Of a DNA stretch of 64,000 bases, positions 53,094 through 62,285 are shown one piece after another. The translations under genes and the position numbers were made by a program. Below the pieces are notes generated by a model. It made no database searches and was not told where the DNA came from. It saw only the letters and a program-made list of their open reading frames with translations. Origin of the DNA: DATJPY01 sp035506135 (GTDB lineage: Bacteria > Myxococcota_A > UBA9160 > PR03); NCBI GenBank assembly GCA_035506135.1, contig DATJPY010000087.1, positions 93,672 to 157,671 of the forward strand. The letters are read 5' to 3'. Every line of letters begins with the position of its first letter. Position 1 is the first letter of the stretch.

Positions 53094-54962
53094 ATGCGCC
53101 GAGCGGCGGTGGTCCTGCTCGCGATCGCCGTCGCGATCTGCGCCTGGCCGCGGCTCTTGTGGTTCGAGCCGGTCCCCGGCTACAAGGGCATCGACTTCTC
53201 GTGGGGCGTCGCCCTCCACCTCGCCGCGATCCACGGCGTGCGATGGGGACCCGAGGCGCTCTTTCCCTACGGTCCCCTCGGCTTCCTCTCGGTCCCGCTT
53301 CTCGTCTCGCGCTGGACCTCCGCGCTCGGGCTCGCCTTCGTCGCGCTCGTGGTCGGATCGCTCTCGGCCGCCGTCCTGCTCGCCTGTATGCGCTCGCTCT
53401 GGCTTCCGCTGGCGGCCGTCGTCGCCTGGCTGCTCGTCGCGCTGGTCGACACCTCCCTGCTGACGCCGGTTCCGGAGGCGGCTGCGCTCTCGAGTCTTCT
53501 CCTGCTCGCGCTCGCGCTCGACGACGCGTTCGGCCCGCGTGCTGCGCGGCTCGCGCCGCTTCCGCTCGCGGCCGCGGCCGCCGTGCTGCTGCTCGTGAAG
53601 GCGAGCAGCGGGATCGTGCTCGCCGCCGCGCTGCCGTTCGCGGTGGCGGCCGAGCCCGGCGGCGCGATCCGGCGCGGCGCCGCCGCGGCCGCTGTGCTCT
53701 GCGCGGTGCTCGCGGCGGCGTGGCTCGCGACGGGGCAGTCGCTCGCCGCGCTCCCCGACTGGCTGCGCGGCGAGCTCGCGCTCGTCTCGGGCTACAGCGA
53801 GGCGATGGCGATCGAGGAGGTCGAGCGCCGCTGGGAGTACGGCGCCTTCGCGGCCTTCGCGATCGCGCTCGGGCTCGCCTTCGCCGGCGCCGCGGATCGT
53901 CGCCGGCCGCGGCGGCTCCTCGCGGTCGGCTGCATCCTCGCGGCTTCGGGCTTCCTGTTCTGGAAGGCGGGCTTCGTCCGCCATCGCGGTCCGGGGCATC
54001 CCGCCCTCGCGTACTCCTTCCTCGTGATCGCGCCGCTGATGGTGCCGTGGCGCGCGCGCGTCGGGTTCCTGGGCCCCGCCTTCGCAGGCGTCGCCGCCGG
54101 CATGCTGCTCGCGGTGCTCGGAAACCCCGCGGCGTCGCTGCTCGACCCGACGCTGCGGATCGGCGAGCTCGCGTCGCAGCTCTCGACGATCGCGAGCCCG
54201 CGGGCGAGCGCCGCCATGCAGGATGCGTCTCGTGTCGTGATCCGCGAGGCGGTGTCGCTGCCGCCGGCGATCCTCGCCGCCCTCGAGGGGCACCGCGTGC
54301 ACGTCGATCCGCAGGGTGTCGCGATCGTCTGGGCCTACGACCTCGCGTGGGCGCCCGTCCCCGTGTTCCAGGGGTACAGCGCCTACACGCCCGAGCTCGA
54401 CCGCCGCAACGCCCGCCGGCTCGACGACCCGCGCGGACCCGAGCGCATCCTGCGCGTCCGGGAGGGCGCGATCGACGACCGCAGCCCCCTGTGGGAGACG
54501 CCCGAGTATGCGCTGGCCCGCCTGTGCCGATTCCGAGAGCTGGTCGCCGTGGATCGCTACCAGGTCCTCGCGCGCGGCCCCGATCGCTGCGGGCCCGAGC
54601 GCGAGATCGGGACGGCGATCGTCCGGCCGGGCGAGGCGGTGCGCGTCCCGGCGCCGATCGCGGACGACCACATCGTCACGGCGCGGCTCTTCGAGAGCCC
54701 TTCGCTCGCCGACCGGCTGCGGCTCGCGGTGTTCAAGCCCGCGCGCCCGCTCGTGGCGATCGCCGACGGGCGCCGCGGCCGGCTCGTGCGCGCGAACCTC
54801 TCCGGGCCGCTGCTGATGCGCGTCCCGCCGACGAGCGGCTGGTCGCCGCCGTTCGACGCTCCCGCCGCGATCGGTCTCCTCGCGATCGAAGGGGCGAGCG
54901 GGCCGATCGAGGTGCGCTTCTCGGAGATCGCGCTCGAACCTCCGCCTCCGCTCGATCGATGA
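53094..54962 (+). CDS. Polytopic membrane protein, function unknown
   Basis: The 622-residue protein has about nine or ten hydrophobic spans in residues 1-350. A roughly 250-residue soluble C-terminal part follows, with IVWAYDLAWAPVPVFQGYSAYTPE, a Trp/Tyr-rich segment. The layout resembles oligosaccharide/polyprenyl-linked glycosyltransferases of the GT-C type, with an early GIDFSWG segment facing outward, but no diagnostic motif is certain. It lies 24 bp after ettA and ends 3 bp from the convergent Coq4 gene. Confidence 0.65.
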   Translation: MRRAAVVLLAIAVAICAWPRLLWFEPVPGYKGIDFSWGVALHLAAIHGVRWGPEALFPYGPLGFLSVPLLVSRWTSALGLAFVALVVGSLSAAVLLACMRSLWLPLAAVVAWLLVALVDTSLLTPVPEAAALSSLLLLALALDDAFGPRAARLAPLPLAAAAAVLLLVKASSGIVLAAALPFAVAAEPGGAIRRGAAAAAVLCAVLAAAWLATGQSLAALPDWLRGELALVSGYSEAMAIEEVERRWEYGAFAAFAIALGLAFAGAADRRRPRRLLAVGCILAASGFLFWKAGFVRHRGPGHPALAYSFLVIAPLMVPWRARVGFLGPAFAGVAAGMLLAVLGNPAASLLDPTLRIGELASQLSTIASPRASAAMQDASRVVIREAVSLPPAILAALEGHRVHVDPQGVAIVWAYDLAWAPVPVFQGYSAYTPELDRRNARRLDDPRGPERILRVREGAIDDRSPLWETPEYALARLCRFRELVAVDRYQVLARGPDRCGPEREIGTAIVRPGEAVRVPAPIADDHIVTARLFESPSLADRLRLAVFKPARPLVAIADGRRGRLVRANLSGPLLMRVPPTSGWSPPFDAPAAIGLLAIEGASGPIEVRFSEIALEPPPPLDR

Positions 54963-54965
54963 GCG

Positions 54966-55733
54966 CTACGCCTCCGCGGGAATGCCGAGCTTCGCGCGCC
55001 AGATCCCGCCCGGGTGCGCTCGCGCGCTCGGCTCGACGCGGCCCATTCGGCGCACGGTGTCGAGGGGGAGCGGCAGCAGCTCCTCCCAGGGGAGCGCCAT
55101 GAGCGCCGCGCGCCGCCCGCGGCGCCACGCCTGCACGACGTAGCCGAGCCAGCGCACGCCCAGGCTGCGCCACACCTGGACGATCGCGCCCGCGGTGAGC
55201 AGCGCGTTGGCGCGCCCCCCCGTCTGCGCCAGCGTGAAGACCAGCATCGTCGCCTCGCCCACGTCGTCGGTGCCGTAGTCGGTCACGACGTGGAAGAGGT
55301 CGTGGACCAGCATGAAGCGATCGCGGAACCACGCGCGCAGGGGATCGGGCGCGGGAAGGCCCTCCTCGCGCTCCCAGCGCTCGCGCACGCTGCGCTCGAT
55401 CGCGAGGAGCCCCGTGGGGCTGAAGCCGTTGCGGTCGAGGTACGCGAGATAGGCGCGCCCGAGGCTCTCGTCCGGCATGCGCCCGAGCGCGGCGCGATCG
55501 GAGAGCGCGTCGGCCAGCGAGGGGCGGCTCTCGAGGAGGCGGCGCCCGTCGGCCGTGGCTGCGAAGCGCTGGAAGCTCTGCTCGAAGTCGCGCTGTCCGA
55601 TCGCGTAGGTGAAGTCGATGGCCTTCGCGGTGTCGTCCGAGTCGGTGAGCAGCGCGCGCAGCGATCGCCACGCGCGCCGCAGGCGGAGCGGCTGTCGCGG
55701 CGAGGCATCGGGGATGTGGAGCGTCATCGTCAT
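54966..55733 (-). CDS. Coq4-family ubiquinone biosynthesis protein
   Basis: Coq4 organises ubiquinone synthesis in mitochondria and has recently been linked to C1 decarboxylation/hydroxylation. This 255-residue protein has the diagnostic metal motif HDLFHVV (His144, Asp145, His148) followed by Glu160, matching HDxxHx11E. Before it are FTYAIGQRDFEQSFQRF and LGRAYLAYLDRNGFSP. The ATG at 55733 has GAGGAGG upstream. It overlaps the TetR gene stop by 4 bp (ATGA), so the repressor and Coq4 are co-translated. A UbiA-family enzyme occurs elsewhere in the window. Confidence 0.88.
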   Translation of the reverse strand: MTMTLHIPDASPRQPLRLRRAWRSLRALLTDSDDTAKAIDFTYAIGQRDFEQSFQRFAATADGRRLLESRPSLADALSDRAALGRMPDESLGRAYLAYLDRNGFSPTGLLAIERSVRERWEREEGLPAPDPLRAWFRDRFMLVHDLFHVVTDYGTDDVGEATMLVFTLAQTGGRANALLTAGAIVQVWRSLGVRWLGYVVQAWRRGRRAALMALPWEELLPLPLDTVRRMGRVEPSARAHPGGIWRAKLGIPAEA

Positions 55734-56428
55734 CGCGACCTCCTCGTCCGCGGGACCCGCCGCGGGCGCGCGCGCGGCGGAGCGGGAAGCTTCACGACGG
55801 CCGCCGCTCGCGCCTCGCTCGCACCGAGCGCGACGGCGCCGAGGTAGATGTCGACGGCGCGCTCCATGCGCTGCTCGAGCGCGCCCGAGGTGTCGTCGAA
55901 GAGCCACTGGTTGATGGTGCCGTTCGAGAGGCTGTCGAAGGCGCGCGCCAGGTCGATGGCCTCGACGTCCGCGCGCAGCTCGCTGCGCGCCTGACCGCGC
56001 GCGAGGAGGCGGATCAGCCGCTCGAACGCCGTCGCCCGCGCGCGCGCCGCGCCGCTCCCCTCCTCGAGGCCCACCTGGAGCTTGGCGATCTCGCGGAAGA
56101 CGCCGCGGTAGAAGCCGTAGTAGTGCGCGATGCCCTCCCCCATGTGGGCGAAGAGCGCGCGCACCAGCGCCGGCGTCGCGGTCTCCTCGTCGGCGAGGGC
56201 GTGCTCGAGCATCCCGGCCCAGTAGGAGAGCACCTCCTCGGTGATCGCCTCGACCAGCGCGTGCTTGCCGGGAAAGTGGTTGAAGACCGTGGCGCGCGCC
56301 ACGCCGGCGCGCTCCGCCACGGCGGCCATCGTCACGTCGTCGAAGCTGCGCGCGCCGAAGAGCTCGCGGGCGGCGTCGAGGATGCGCCGGCGCTGCTCGT
56401 CGCGGCCCTGCTGGAGGCGGGAGCGCAT
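55730..56428 (-). CDS. TetR family transcriptional regulator
   Basis: The 232-residue protein has an N-terminal helix-turn-helix (RRRILDAARELFGARSFDDV, MAAVAERAGVARATVFNHFPGKHALV) and a helical ligand-binding C-domain ending in a basic tail. ATG 56428 lies just inside the operator-like palindrome upstream. It is the first gene of a two-gene operon with coq4 and probably represses itself and Coq4. The ligand is unknown; a quinone precursor or fatty acid is plausible. Confidence 0.93.
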   Translation of the reverse strand: MRSRLQQGRDEQRRRILDAARELFGARSFDDVTMAAVAERAGVARATVFNHFPGKHALVEAITEEVLSYWAGMLEHALADEETATPALVRALFAHMGEGIAHYYGFYRGVFREIAKLQVGLEEGSGAARARATAFERLIRLLARGQARSELRADVEAIDLARAFDSLSNGTINQWLFDDTSGALEQRMERAVDIYLGAVALGASEARAAAVVKLPAPPRARPRRVPRTRRSR

Positions 56429-56436
56429 TGGACTGA

Positions 56437-56457
56437 AGTCTAGACGTGAGTCCAGAC
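56437..56457. promoter_or_regulatory. Candidate TetR operator
   Basis: AGTCTAGAC (56437-56445, containing the palindrome GTCTAGAC) is followed by AGTCCAGAC at 56449-56457, a near-identical direct repeat. The pair lies within 30 bp of the tetR start codon and between it and the divergent secreted propeller gene, as expected for an autoregulated TetR operator. Confidence 0.55.
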
Positions 56458-56567
56458 CAAGGTCAAGCCAAAGAAGGGGTGGGTAGGGCAGGCGTGGCCG
56501 TTCCTGCGAGCCCCATGGGCACTTCGCTTGCTGTCCGGATACGATCGATCGCCAGCGAGGCCCCTCG

Positions 56568-57731
56568 ATGTCGAGGCTCCCCTGGACGGCTGCCGCGTTC
56601 TGCCTCGCCGCCCAGCCCGCCGCTGCGGTCGCGCTCGCGCCCGGCGATCTGGTCGCCGTGCTGGCCGAGCGGCAGATCCAGCGCATCGACCGCGCGACCG
56701 GCGCCCTCGACCTGATCTCGCAGGGCGGCATCATGAGCACGGTCTACGGCATGGCGTTCGAGCCGAGCGGGAAGCTCCTGGTGCTCGGATTCAGCGCGCT
56801 CTGCAGCACGGATCCGACCGCCTGCGGCTCCCATCTGTTCCGCGTCGATCCGGCGGACGGCAGCCAGACCGACGTCGTGAAGCTCGATCACGATCCGCCG
56901 TGGGCCTTCCCCTTCTCGATGTCGCTCGAGCCGGGCAACCGGACGGTGGTCTTCCTGCCGAACTCGGACCTCCACCGCGTCGACCTCGCGACCGGCGCCG
57001 TGACGATCGTCGCCTCCATCCCGCCCTCGGGCGGGGTGAGCTACGGAATCGCGGTCGCGCGCGACGGCACGATCTACGCCTCGGACGCCGCGGCGGGCGC
57101 GCTCTACCGAATCGATCCCGGGAGCGGAGCGGTCGCGCTCGTGGCCGATGGGCTGGAGCTCGGGGCTGGCTTCTACCGCGCGCACGGGATCGCCATCGAT
57201 GCCCAGGGCTTCATCCTCGGCACCCGCTACGACCCACCCGCCGTGCTGCGCGTCGACCCCGCCACGGGCGAGCAGACGGAGGTCGCCTCGGGCGGGCTGC
57301 TCGACGGGCCGACCGGGATCCTGATCGATCGCGACGGCGCGATCTGGGTCGCCGAGGTCTTCGCCGATGCGCTCGTGCGGATCGATCCGACGACGGGTGA
57401 GCAGCGCTCGCTCGCGCTTCCATTCATCGTGACCGGCTTCGCGATGCTTCCCTACCCGGCGTGCTCGAACGGCCTGGACGACGACGGCGACGGACTCATC
57501 GACTTCGACGGCGGGATCCTCGCCAGCATCCCGGCGGCGCTGCGCACGGCGCCCGATCCGCAGTGCGGGAATCAGGCCAGCTGGGCCAGCGAGTCGCGCG
57601 CGCGGAGCTGCGGGCAGGGGGGAGAGCTCGTCGTGCTGGCGTGGGCGCTTCAGGCGCGGAAGGCCCGGCGGATGCGCGCGATGGCCTCGTCGACCCTCTC
57701 GCGCGCGTTGAAGGCCGAGAGCCGCAGGTAG
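56568..57731 (+). CDS. Secreted beta-propeller-like protein with C-terminal sorting-type tail
   Basis: The 387-residue protein has a signal peptide ([22 protein letters not shown]) and then SMP-30/NHL-like blades: [60 protein letters not shown] Ca-type [17 protein letters not shown] motif follows. A short [14 protein letters not shown] stretch followed by basic residues resembles C-terminal membrane/sorting tails of myxobacterial-type secreted proteins. The reading frame then continues to 57731, over the end of the convergent DapL gene (82 bp). It acts outside the cytoplasm; ligand unknown. Confidence 0.7.
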   Translation: MSRLPWTAAAFCLAAQPAAAVALAPGDLVAVLAERQIQRIDRATGALDLISQGGIMSTVYGMAFEPSGKLLVLGFSALCSTDPTACGSHLFRVDPADGSQTDVVKLDHDPPWAFPFSMSLEPGNRTVVFLPNSDLHRVDLATGAVTIVASIPPSGGVSYGIAVARDGTIYASDAAAGALYRIDPGSGAVALVADGLELGAGFYRAHGIAIDAQGFILGTRYDPPAVLRVDPATGEQTEVASGGLLDGPTGILIDRDGAIWVAEVFADALVRIDPTTGEQRSLALPFIVTGFAMLPYPACSNGLDDDGDGLIDFDGGILASIPAALRTAPDPQCGNQASWASESRARSCGQGGELVVLAWALQARKARRMRAMASSTLSRALKAESRR

Positions 57732-58876
57732 CCCTCGCCGTGCGGGCCGAAGCCGGCGCCCGGCGTGCCGACCACGTGCGCGCGCGCGAGCAGCGCGTCG
57801 AAGAAGGTCCAGGAGCCGAGGCCTTCGGGCACGCGCATCCAGATGTAGGGTGCGTGCACGCCGCCGAAGACGCGCAAGCCCGCGGCGCCGAGCCCCTCGC
57901 GCAGCCGTCGCGCGTTCTCCATGTAGTAGGCGATCTGCTCGGCGGTCTGCTTGCGGCCCTCGGGCGTGTGCACCGCCTCCGCCGCACGCTGGACGGGGTA
58001 GGGGACGCCGTTGAACTTGGTCGCCTGACGCCGCGCCCAGAGCCCGTTCAGCGCGACGCGCTCGCCGCTCGGCGCGGTCCCGGTCAGCTCCTTCGGCACC
58101 ACGGTGTAGGCGCAGCGCAGGCCGGTGAAGCCCGCGCGCTTCGAGTAGCTGCGCATCTCGATCGCGCAGTGGCGGGCGCCCTCGATCTCGTAGATCGAGC
58201 GCGGCAGCGCGGGGTCCTGGATGTAGGCGTCGTAGGCGGCGTCGAAGACCACGACGGCGTCGGCCGCGCGCGCCCAGGCCACCCAGCGCTCGAGCTGCGC
58301 GCGCGTCGCCACGGCGCCGGTCGGGTTGTTCGGCGTACACAGATAGGCGACGTCCACCGGCTCGGCCGGCGGCTCGGGGACGAACCCGTTCGCCTCGGTC
58401 GCGGGCAGGTACAGGATGCCGGCGTAGCGGCCCTCGGCGTCGGCCGGGCCCGTGCGGCCGGCCATCACGTTGGTGTCGACGTAGACGGGGTAGACCGGGT
58501 CGGTGACGGCGATCCGGCAGCCCGCGCCGAAGATCTCCTGGATGTTCCCGCTGTCCTGCTTGCTGCCGTCGGAGACGAAGATCTCGTCGCGCGCGATCGC
58601 GCCCCCGTAGTCGTGCTCGCGGATGGCGTCGACCAGGAAGTCGTAGCCCTGCTCGGGGCCGTAGCCGCGGAAGCCGTCCGGGGAACCCATCTCGTCGACC
58701 GCGCGGCGCATGGCGTCGACCACCGCGGGCGCGAGCGGCAGCGTCACGTCGCCGATGCCGAGGCGGATCAGCGCGGCGCCCGGGTTGGCCTCGGCGAATG
58801 CGCGCACGCGGCGCGCGATCTCGGGAAAGAGGTAGCCGGCCGACAGCTTGCGGTAGTGCTCGTTGATGCGCGCCAT
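57650..58876 (-). CDS. dapL: LL-diaminopimelate aminotransferase DapL
   Basis: DapL converts tetrahydrodipicolinate directly to LL-diaminopimelate, a shortcut in lysine and peptidoglycan synthesis. The 408-residue PLP enzyme has [33 protein letters not shown], the [16 protein letters not shown] segment, [19 protein letters not shown] and the Schiff-base Lys in [15 protein letters not shown]. All are characteristic of DapL rather than of general class I transaminases. Length is normal. The 3' end overlaps the propeller gene. Confidence 0.95.
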   Translation of the reverse strand: MARINEHYRKLSAGYLFPEIARRVRAFAEANPGAALIRLGIGDVTLPLAPAVVDAMRRAVDEMGSPDGFRGYGPEQGYDFLVDAIREHDYGGAIARDEIFVSDGSKQDSGNIQEIFGAGCRIAVTDPVYPVYVDTNVMAGRTGPADAEGRYAGILYLPATEANGFVPEPPAEPVDVAYLCTPNNPTGAVATRAQLERWVAWARAADAVVVFDAAYDAYIQDPALPRSIYEIEGARHCAIEMRSYSKRAGFTGLRCAYTVVPKELTGTAPSGERVALNGLWARRQATKFNGVPYPVQRAAEAVHTPEGRKQTAEQIAYYMENARRLREGLGAAGLRVFGGVHAPYIWMRVPEGLGSWTFFDALLARAHVVGTPGAGFGPHGEGYLRLSAFNARERVDEAIARIRRAFRA

Positions 58877-58897
58877 GGGGCGGAGCGTAGCGAGTCG

Positions 58898-59635
58898 TCA
58901 GCCACCGCTCCGCACGCGCGAACGAGCTCGGGTCGCGAGCAGACACAGCGCGGCCGCGAGCTCACCCGTTGCACCCCCCGGCTCCGGAGCGGGATCCACG
59001 TAGGTGATGAAGCCGTGGTCGCGCAGCGGATTGGATTCGGCCGGCGACCACGAGAGGATCACTGGGACGTTGCTCGCGTTCGAGCCGCGTACGAAGAGCG
59101 AGCCGCCCGCGTACGGGTCGTCGGTGGCCGAGTAGTCCCAGACCAGATCCACGGTGCTGCGGGTCCCGGCGTTGGCGATCAGGGCGAGCGCGAGCTGCTC
59201 GCCGGGGGTGACTGCGAGCCCGGGGGAGAAGCGGAGGGAAGTCCACTCGCCGGTCCCCGTCGGCGGGCTCGTCGAGAGGGGCTCCACGTCGATGCTGCCC
59301 GTCGCCAGCGCCAGCCCGTCGTCGTCGACGGGGGCATCGCTCGTGACCGGCCGCAGGTCGAAGTCGAGCCGGGCGCCCGGCGTACCTCCGAATACACCGG
59401 ACAGCCAGAGCGGGACGTCGATTCGCACCAGATAGCCGGTCGCGCCCACCGTGAAGGTCTGGGCGCCGTCGAGGCCGTTGGCGCCGAACTCCCCGACCGG
59501 AGGGAAGTCGCTCACCACGAGTCCGGTGCCGGCGTCGTCGAGCTGCTGCTGGTCGATCGTCGGCACGGCGCGGGCGTCGAGCGCGATGCAGGCGACCAGG
59601 ACCATCCAGACGAGTCTGCGAAGAGCTATGGCCAT
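58898..59635 (-). CDS. PEP-CTERM secreted protein
   Basis: The 245-residue protein has an N-terminal signal (LVWMVLVACIALDARA). Its mature beta-rich body resembles exopolysaccharide-associated proteins (FTVGATGYLVRIDVPLWLSG, GLAVTPGEQLALALIA). A C-terminal PEPGG motif followed by a short hydrophobic stretch and Arg-rich end gives the PEP-CTERM sorting layout. Such proteins are processed by exosortase (EpsH) and sit at the outer surface. No exosortase gene is in the window. It is encoded next to the AGPS-like flavoenzyme on the same strand, 9 bp apart. Confidence 0.8.
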   Translation of the reverse strand: MAIALRRLVWMVLVACIALDARAVPTIDQQQLDDAGTGLVVSDFPPVGEFGANGLDGAQTFTVGATGYLVRIDVPLWLSGVFGGTPGARLDFDLRPVTSDAPVDDDGLALATGSIDVEPLSTSPPTGTGEWTSLRFSPGLAVTPGEQLALALIANAGTRSTVDLVWDYSATDDPYAGGSLFVRGSNASNVPVILSWSPAESNPLRDHGFITYVDPAPEPGGATGELAAALCLLATRARSRVRSGG

Positions 59636-59644
59636 CGGTCCCCC

Positions 59645-61324
59645 TCAGGAGTGTGGCGGATCGAGCAGCACGCCGGGGTTCAGAACGCCCGCCGGATCGA
59701 GCGCGCGCTTGGCGGCTGCGAGCGCCCGGCCGAAGCCGGCTGGGATCTCGCGGTCGTACCACGCGCGGTGATCGCGTCCCACCGCGTGGTGGTGGGTGAT
59801 GGTGCCGCCGAGGCGCGCGAGCGCCTCGCTCGCCGCGGCCTTGATCGCGTCCCACTGCTCGAGCTCGCTCCCGCGCCGGCCGGGTGCCAGGATCGTGTAG
59901 TAGGGCGCCGGGCCGTCCGGGTAGACGTGCGTGAAGCGACACGCGACGGTGCCGCTGCCGCAGGCGCGCTTCACGGCGTCCCGCGCCGCCTCCATCACGC
60001 CCTCGTGGAACTCGGGGAAGCGGTCCCAGGTGACGGCGGTCTCGAAGGTCTCGGACACGACCGAGGCGCGCGCCAGCACATCGCGCAGATACGGCGCATT
60101 CACGAAGGCATTGCGCCACGCGCCCGCGGCGCCACTCCGATGAGCTTCGCTCGCCTGCGGCTCCCTGCGCGGGCGCGGCTCCGCCGCGCCCTTGCGGCGA
60201 GCCCCTTCGCCCTCGACGGAGAGACGCGGGTCTTCCTCCGAAAGCAATCCGCCTGCCGCCTCGGCGATCTCGAGCGCCCGCGCCATCCAGGTGTCGAGCG
60301 GGTGGTCCGCCGACTCGAAGGCGACCAGCAGGACGGCTTCGGCCCCCGAGCCGGCGCCCGAGTTCGCGGCCTCGAGCGCGTCGAGCAGCCGGCAGTTGGC
60401 CGGGAAGAGGCCGGCCTGCGCCAGGCGGCGCGCCGCCTCGGCGCCGCGGGGGAAGCCCTCGTCGCCGGGGAAGCGCAGCGCCGCCGAGGCGCGGAAGCGC
60501 GGCCGGTCCTGCAGCCGCATCCATGCCTCGGTGATCACTCCGAGCGCGCCCTCCGAGCCGATGAAGAGTCGGTCCGGTGCCGGGCCGGCGCCCGAGCCCG
60601 GCAGCCGGCGCGTCTCGATGACACCCGAAGGCGTCAGCACGCGCAGCGACTCCACGAAGTCGTCGACGTGGGTGTACAGCGTGGCGTAGTGGCCGCCCGA
60701 GCGGGTCGCCACCCAGCCGCCGAGCGAGGAGAACTCGAAGCTCTGCGGGTAGTGGCGCAGCGTGAGCCCGTGCGGGCGGAGCTGGTCCTCGAGCGCGGGC
60801 CCGAGCACGCCGGCCTGGACGCGCGCCGCGCGCGAGGTGCGGTCGATCTCGAGCACCCGGTCGAGGCAGCCGAGGTCGAGCGACACCGCACCCGCGTAGC
60901 CCCCTCCCACGGCCGGCTCGACGCCGCCCACCACGCTCGACCCGCCGCCGTAGGGGATGCACGCGACGCGGGCACCGCTGCACCAGTCGAGCACCGCTGC
61001 CACCTCGGCCTCGTCCCGCGGAAAAGCTACCCAGTCGGGCGGATGGTCGATGCGGCGGCGCAGCGCCCGCACCACGTCGCGGTAGCTCTTGCCCTGGCTG
61101 TGGGCGAGGCGATCGTAGGGATCGGCCGAGAAGCGCGGCGCGAGCGCGGCCGGAGGCGCCACGCGGGGCGCGGGCAGCTCGATCTCCTCGACGCGCGGTG
61201 GTGTCACGAGCTCGAGCGGGACGCCGAGGCGCTCCGACAGGGTGCGGACGATGCCCGCCTCCTGCTCCGCGCTCGGCCCGCCGTCCTCGGTGCCCCAGCC
61301 CCAGAACTTGCGGCGTCCCGGCAC
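59645..61324 (-). CDS. FAD-linked oxidase, alkyldihydroxyacetonephosphate synthase (AGPS)-like
   Basis: AGPS-type flavoenzymes form ether lipids; bacterial relatives act on varied substrates. The 559-residue protein starts RKFWGWG, then has the VAO-type FAD motif YGGGSSVVGG, EFSSLGGWVATRSGGHYATLYTH, IGSEGALGVITEAWMRL and the C-terminal HHHAVGRDHRAWYDRE with the active-site His run. A GC-rich, Arg/Ala-rich stretch (about 30 residues, DNA 60120-60230) interrupts the region before WRNAFVNAPYLRD. It contains a palindrome and looks like an insertion. ATG 61324 follows the upstream LLM gene by 3 bp. Confidence 0.88.
   Translation of the reverse strand: MPGRRKFWGWGTEDGGPSAEQEAGIVRTLSERLGVPLELVTPPRVEEIELPAPRVAPPAALAPRFSADPYDRLAHSQGKSYRDVVRALRRRIDHPPDWVAFPRDEAEVAAVLDWCSGARVACIPYGGGSSVVGGVEPAVGGGYAGAVSLDLGCLDRVLEIDRTSRAARVQAGVLGPALEDQLRPHGLTLRHYPQSFEFSSLGGWVATRSGGHYATLYTHVDDFVESLRVLTPSGVIETRRLPGSGAGPAPDRLFIGSEGALGVITEAWMRLQDRPRFRASAALRFPGDEGFPRGAEAARRLAQAGLFPANCRLLDALEAANSGAGSGAEAVLLVAFESADHPLDTWMARALEIAEAAGGLLSEEDPRLSVEGEGARRKGAAEPRPRREPQASEAHRSGAAGAWRNAFVNAPYLRDVLARASVVSETFETAVTWDRFPEFHEGVMEAARDAVKRACGSGTVACRFTHVYPDGPAPYYTILAPGRRGSELEQWDAIKAAASEALARLGGTITHHHAVGRDHRAWYDREIPAGFGRALAAAKRALDPAGVLNPGVLLDPPHS
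60171..60191. repeat. Palindromic hairpin inside the AGPS-like gene
   Basis: GGGCGCGG and CCGCGCCC form a perfect 8-bp stem around CTCCG. It lies in the middle of the in-frame Arg/Ala-rich insertion of the AGPS-like gene. GCGGCTCCGCCGC occurs here and also within the inverted repeat near 33133, hinting at a small REP-like family. Confidence 0.5.
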
Positions 61325-61327
61325 GGC

Positions 61328-62206
61328 TCAGCGTCCCGGGGCCAGGAGCTCGAGCACCTCGCGGTGCGGGACGGGCAGGCCGTCGGGATGCAGCGGCTGG
61401 ATGCAGACGTGGTCGGCGCCGGCGTCGAAGTGCGCCTGGATGCGCCGCCGGATCGCGTCCTCGTCGCCCCAGGCGACGATCGCGTCGACCAGGCGGTCGC
61501 TGCCGCCGTTCGCGAAGTCGGCCTCGCCGAAGCCGAGCCACTTCAGGTTGTTCTGGTAGTTCGGGAGCGACGTGTAGATCTTCATGGCGACGCGCCCGAC
61601 GGCCCGCGCCTTCGCCGGGTCGGTCTGCAGGAGCACCTTCTGCTCCGGCGCCAGGATCTTGCCGTTGCCCAGGATCGCGCGGGCGCGCGCGGTGTGCTCG
61701 GGCGGGACGAAGTACGGGTGCGCTCCGTCTGCGAGCTCGGCCGCGAGCTCGAGCATGCGCGGGCGCAGCGCCGCCAGCACGATCGGCGTCTCGCTCTCGC
61801 TCTCGGCGCCGCGATACAGCGCCTTGCCCATCGCCTCCAGGTAGGTGCGCATCGTCGCGATCGGGCTCTTGTACTCGTGGCCGCGCACGCCCGCGACCAG
61901 GTGCGAGTGCGAGACGCCGATCCCGAGCACGAAGCGGCCGCCGGTGAGCTCGCCGACCGTCTTGCGCAGCGCGGTCATCGCCATCGGGTCGCGCGCGTAG
62001 AGGTTGGCGATGCCGGTGGCGAAGGTGAGCCGGCGGGTCTGCGCGCCGAGCCACGCGATCGTCGCGAACGGGTCGCGGCCGACGGCCTCCGGAAGCCAGA
62101 GCGCCGAGTAGCCGAGTGTCTCGAGATGCTGCGCGAACTCCGCCGCGAGCGGCGCCTTCATCCCATCGAGCCACGTCCAGACGCCGAGCTTGCCGAGCGC
62201 GCTCAT
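61328..62206 (-). CDS. LLM-class F420-dependent oxidoreductase
   Basis: The 292-residue luciferase-like monooxygenase-fold protein has GKLGVWTWLDGMKAPLAAEF, YSALWLPEAVGRDPF, the F420-site region LTFATGIANLYARDP, GRFVLGIGVSHSH and a late AGADHVCIQPLHPDGLP. These match the TIGR03620-type F420 family. GAGAGG precedes ATG 62206; the ATG at 62266 adds an unlikely basic leader. Together with the PPOX protein it implies the host makes coenzyme F420, though no F420 biosynthesis genes are here. Substrate unknown. Confidence 0.9.
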   Translation of the reverse strand: MSALGKLGVWTWLDGMKAPLAAEFAQHLETLGYSALWLPEAVGRDPFATIAWLGAQTRRLTFATGIANLYARDPMAMTALRKTVGELTGGRFVLGIGVSHSHLVAGVRGHEYKSPIATMRTYLEAMGKALYRGAESESETPIVLAALRPRMLELAAELADGAHPYFVPPEHTARARAILGNGKILAPEQKVLLQTDPAKARAVGRVAMKIYTSLPNYQNNLKWLGFGEADFANGGSDRLVDAIVAWGDEDAIRRRIQAHFDAGADHVCIQPLHPDGLPVPHREVLELLAPGR

Positions 62207-62285
62207 CGCGGTACCTCTCTCCGGAGGCCACCGAGGGTATCGCAGCCGCGGAGGCGCGCTGGACACCGACCGGAGGAGGGACGCC

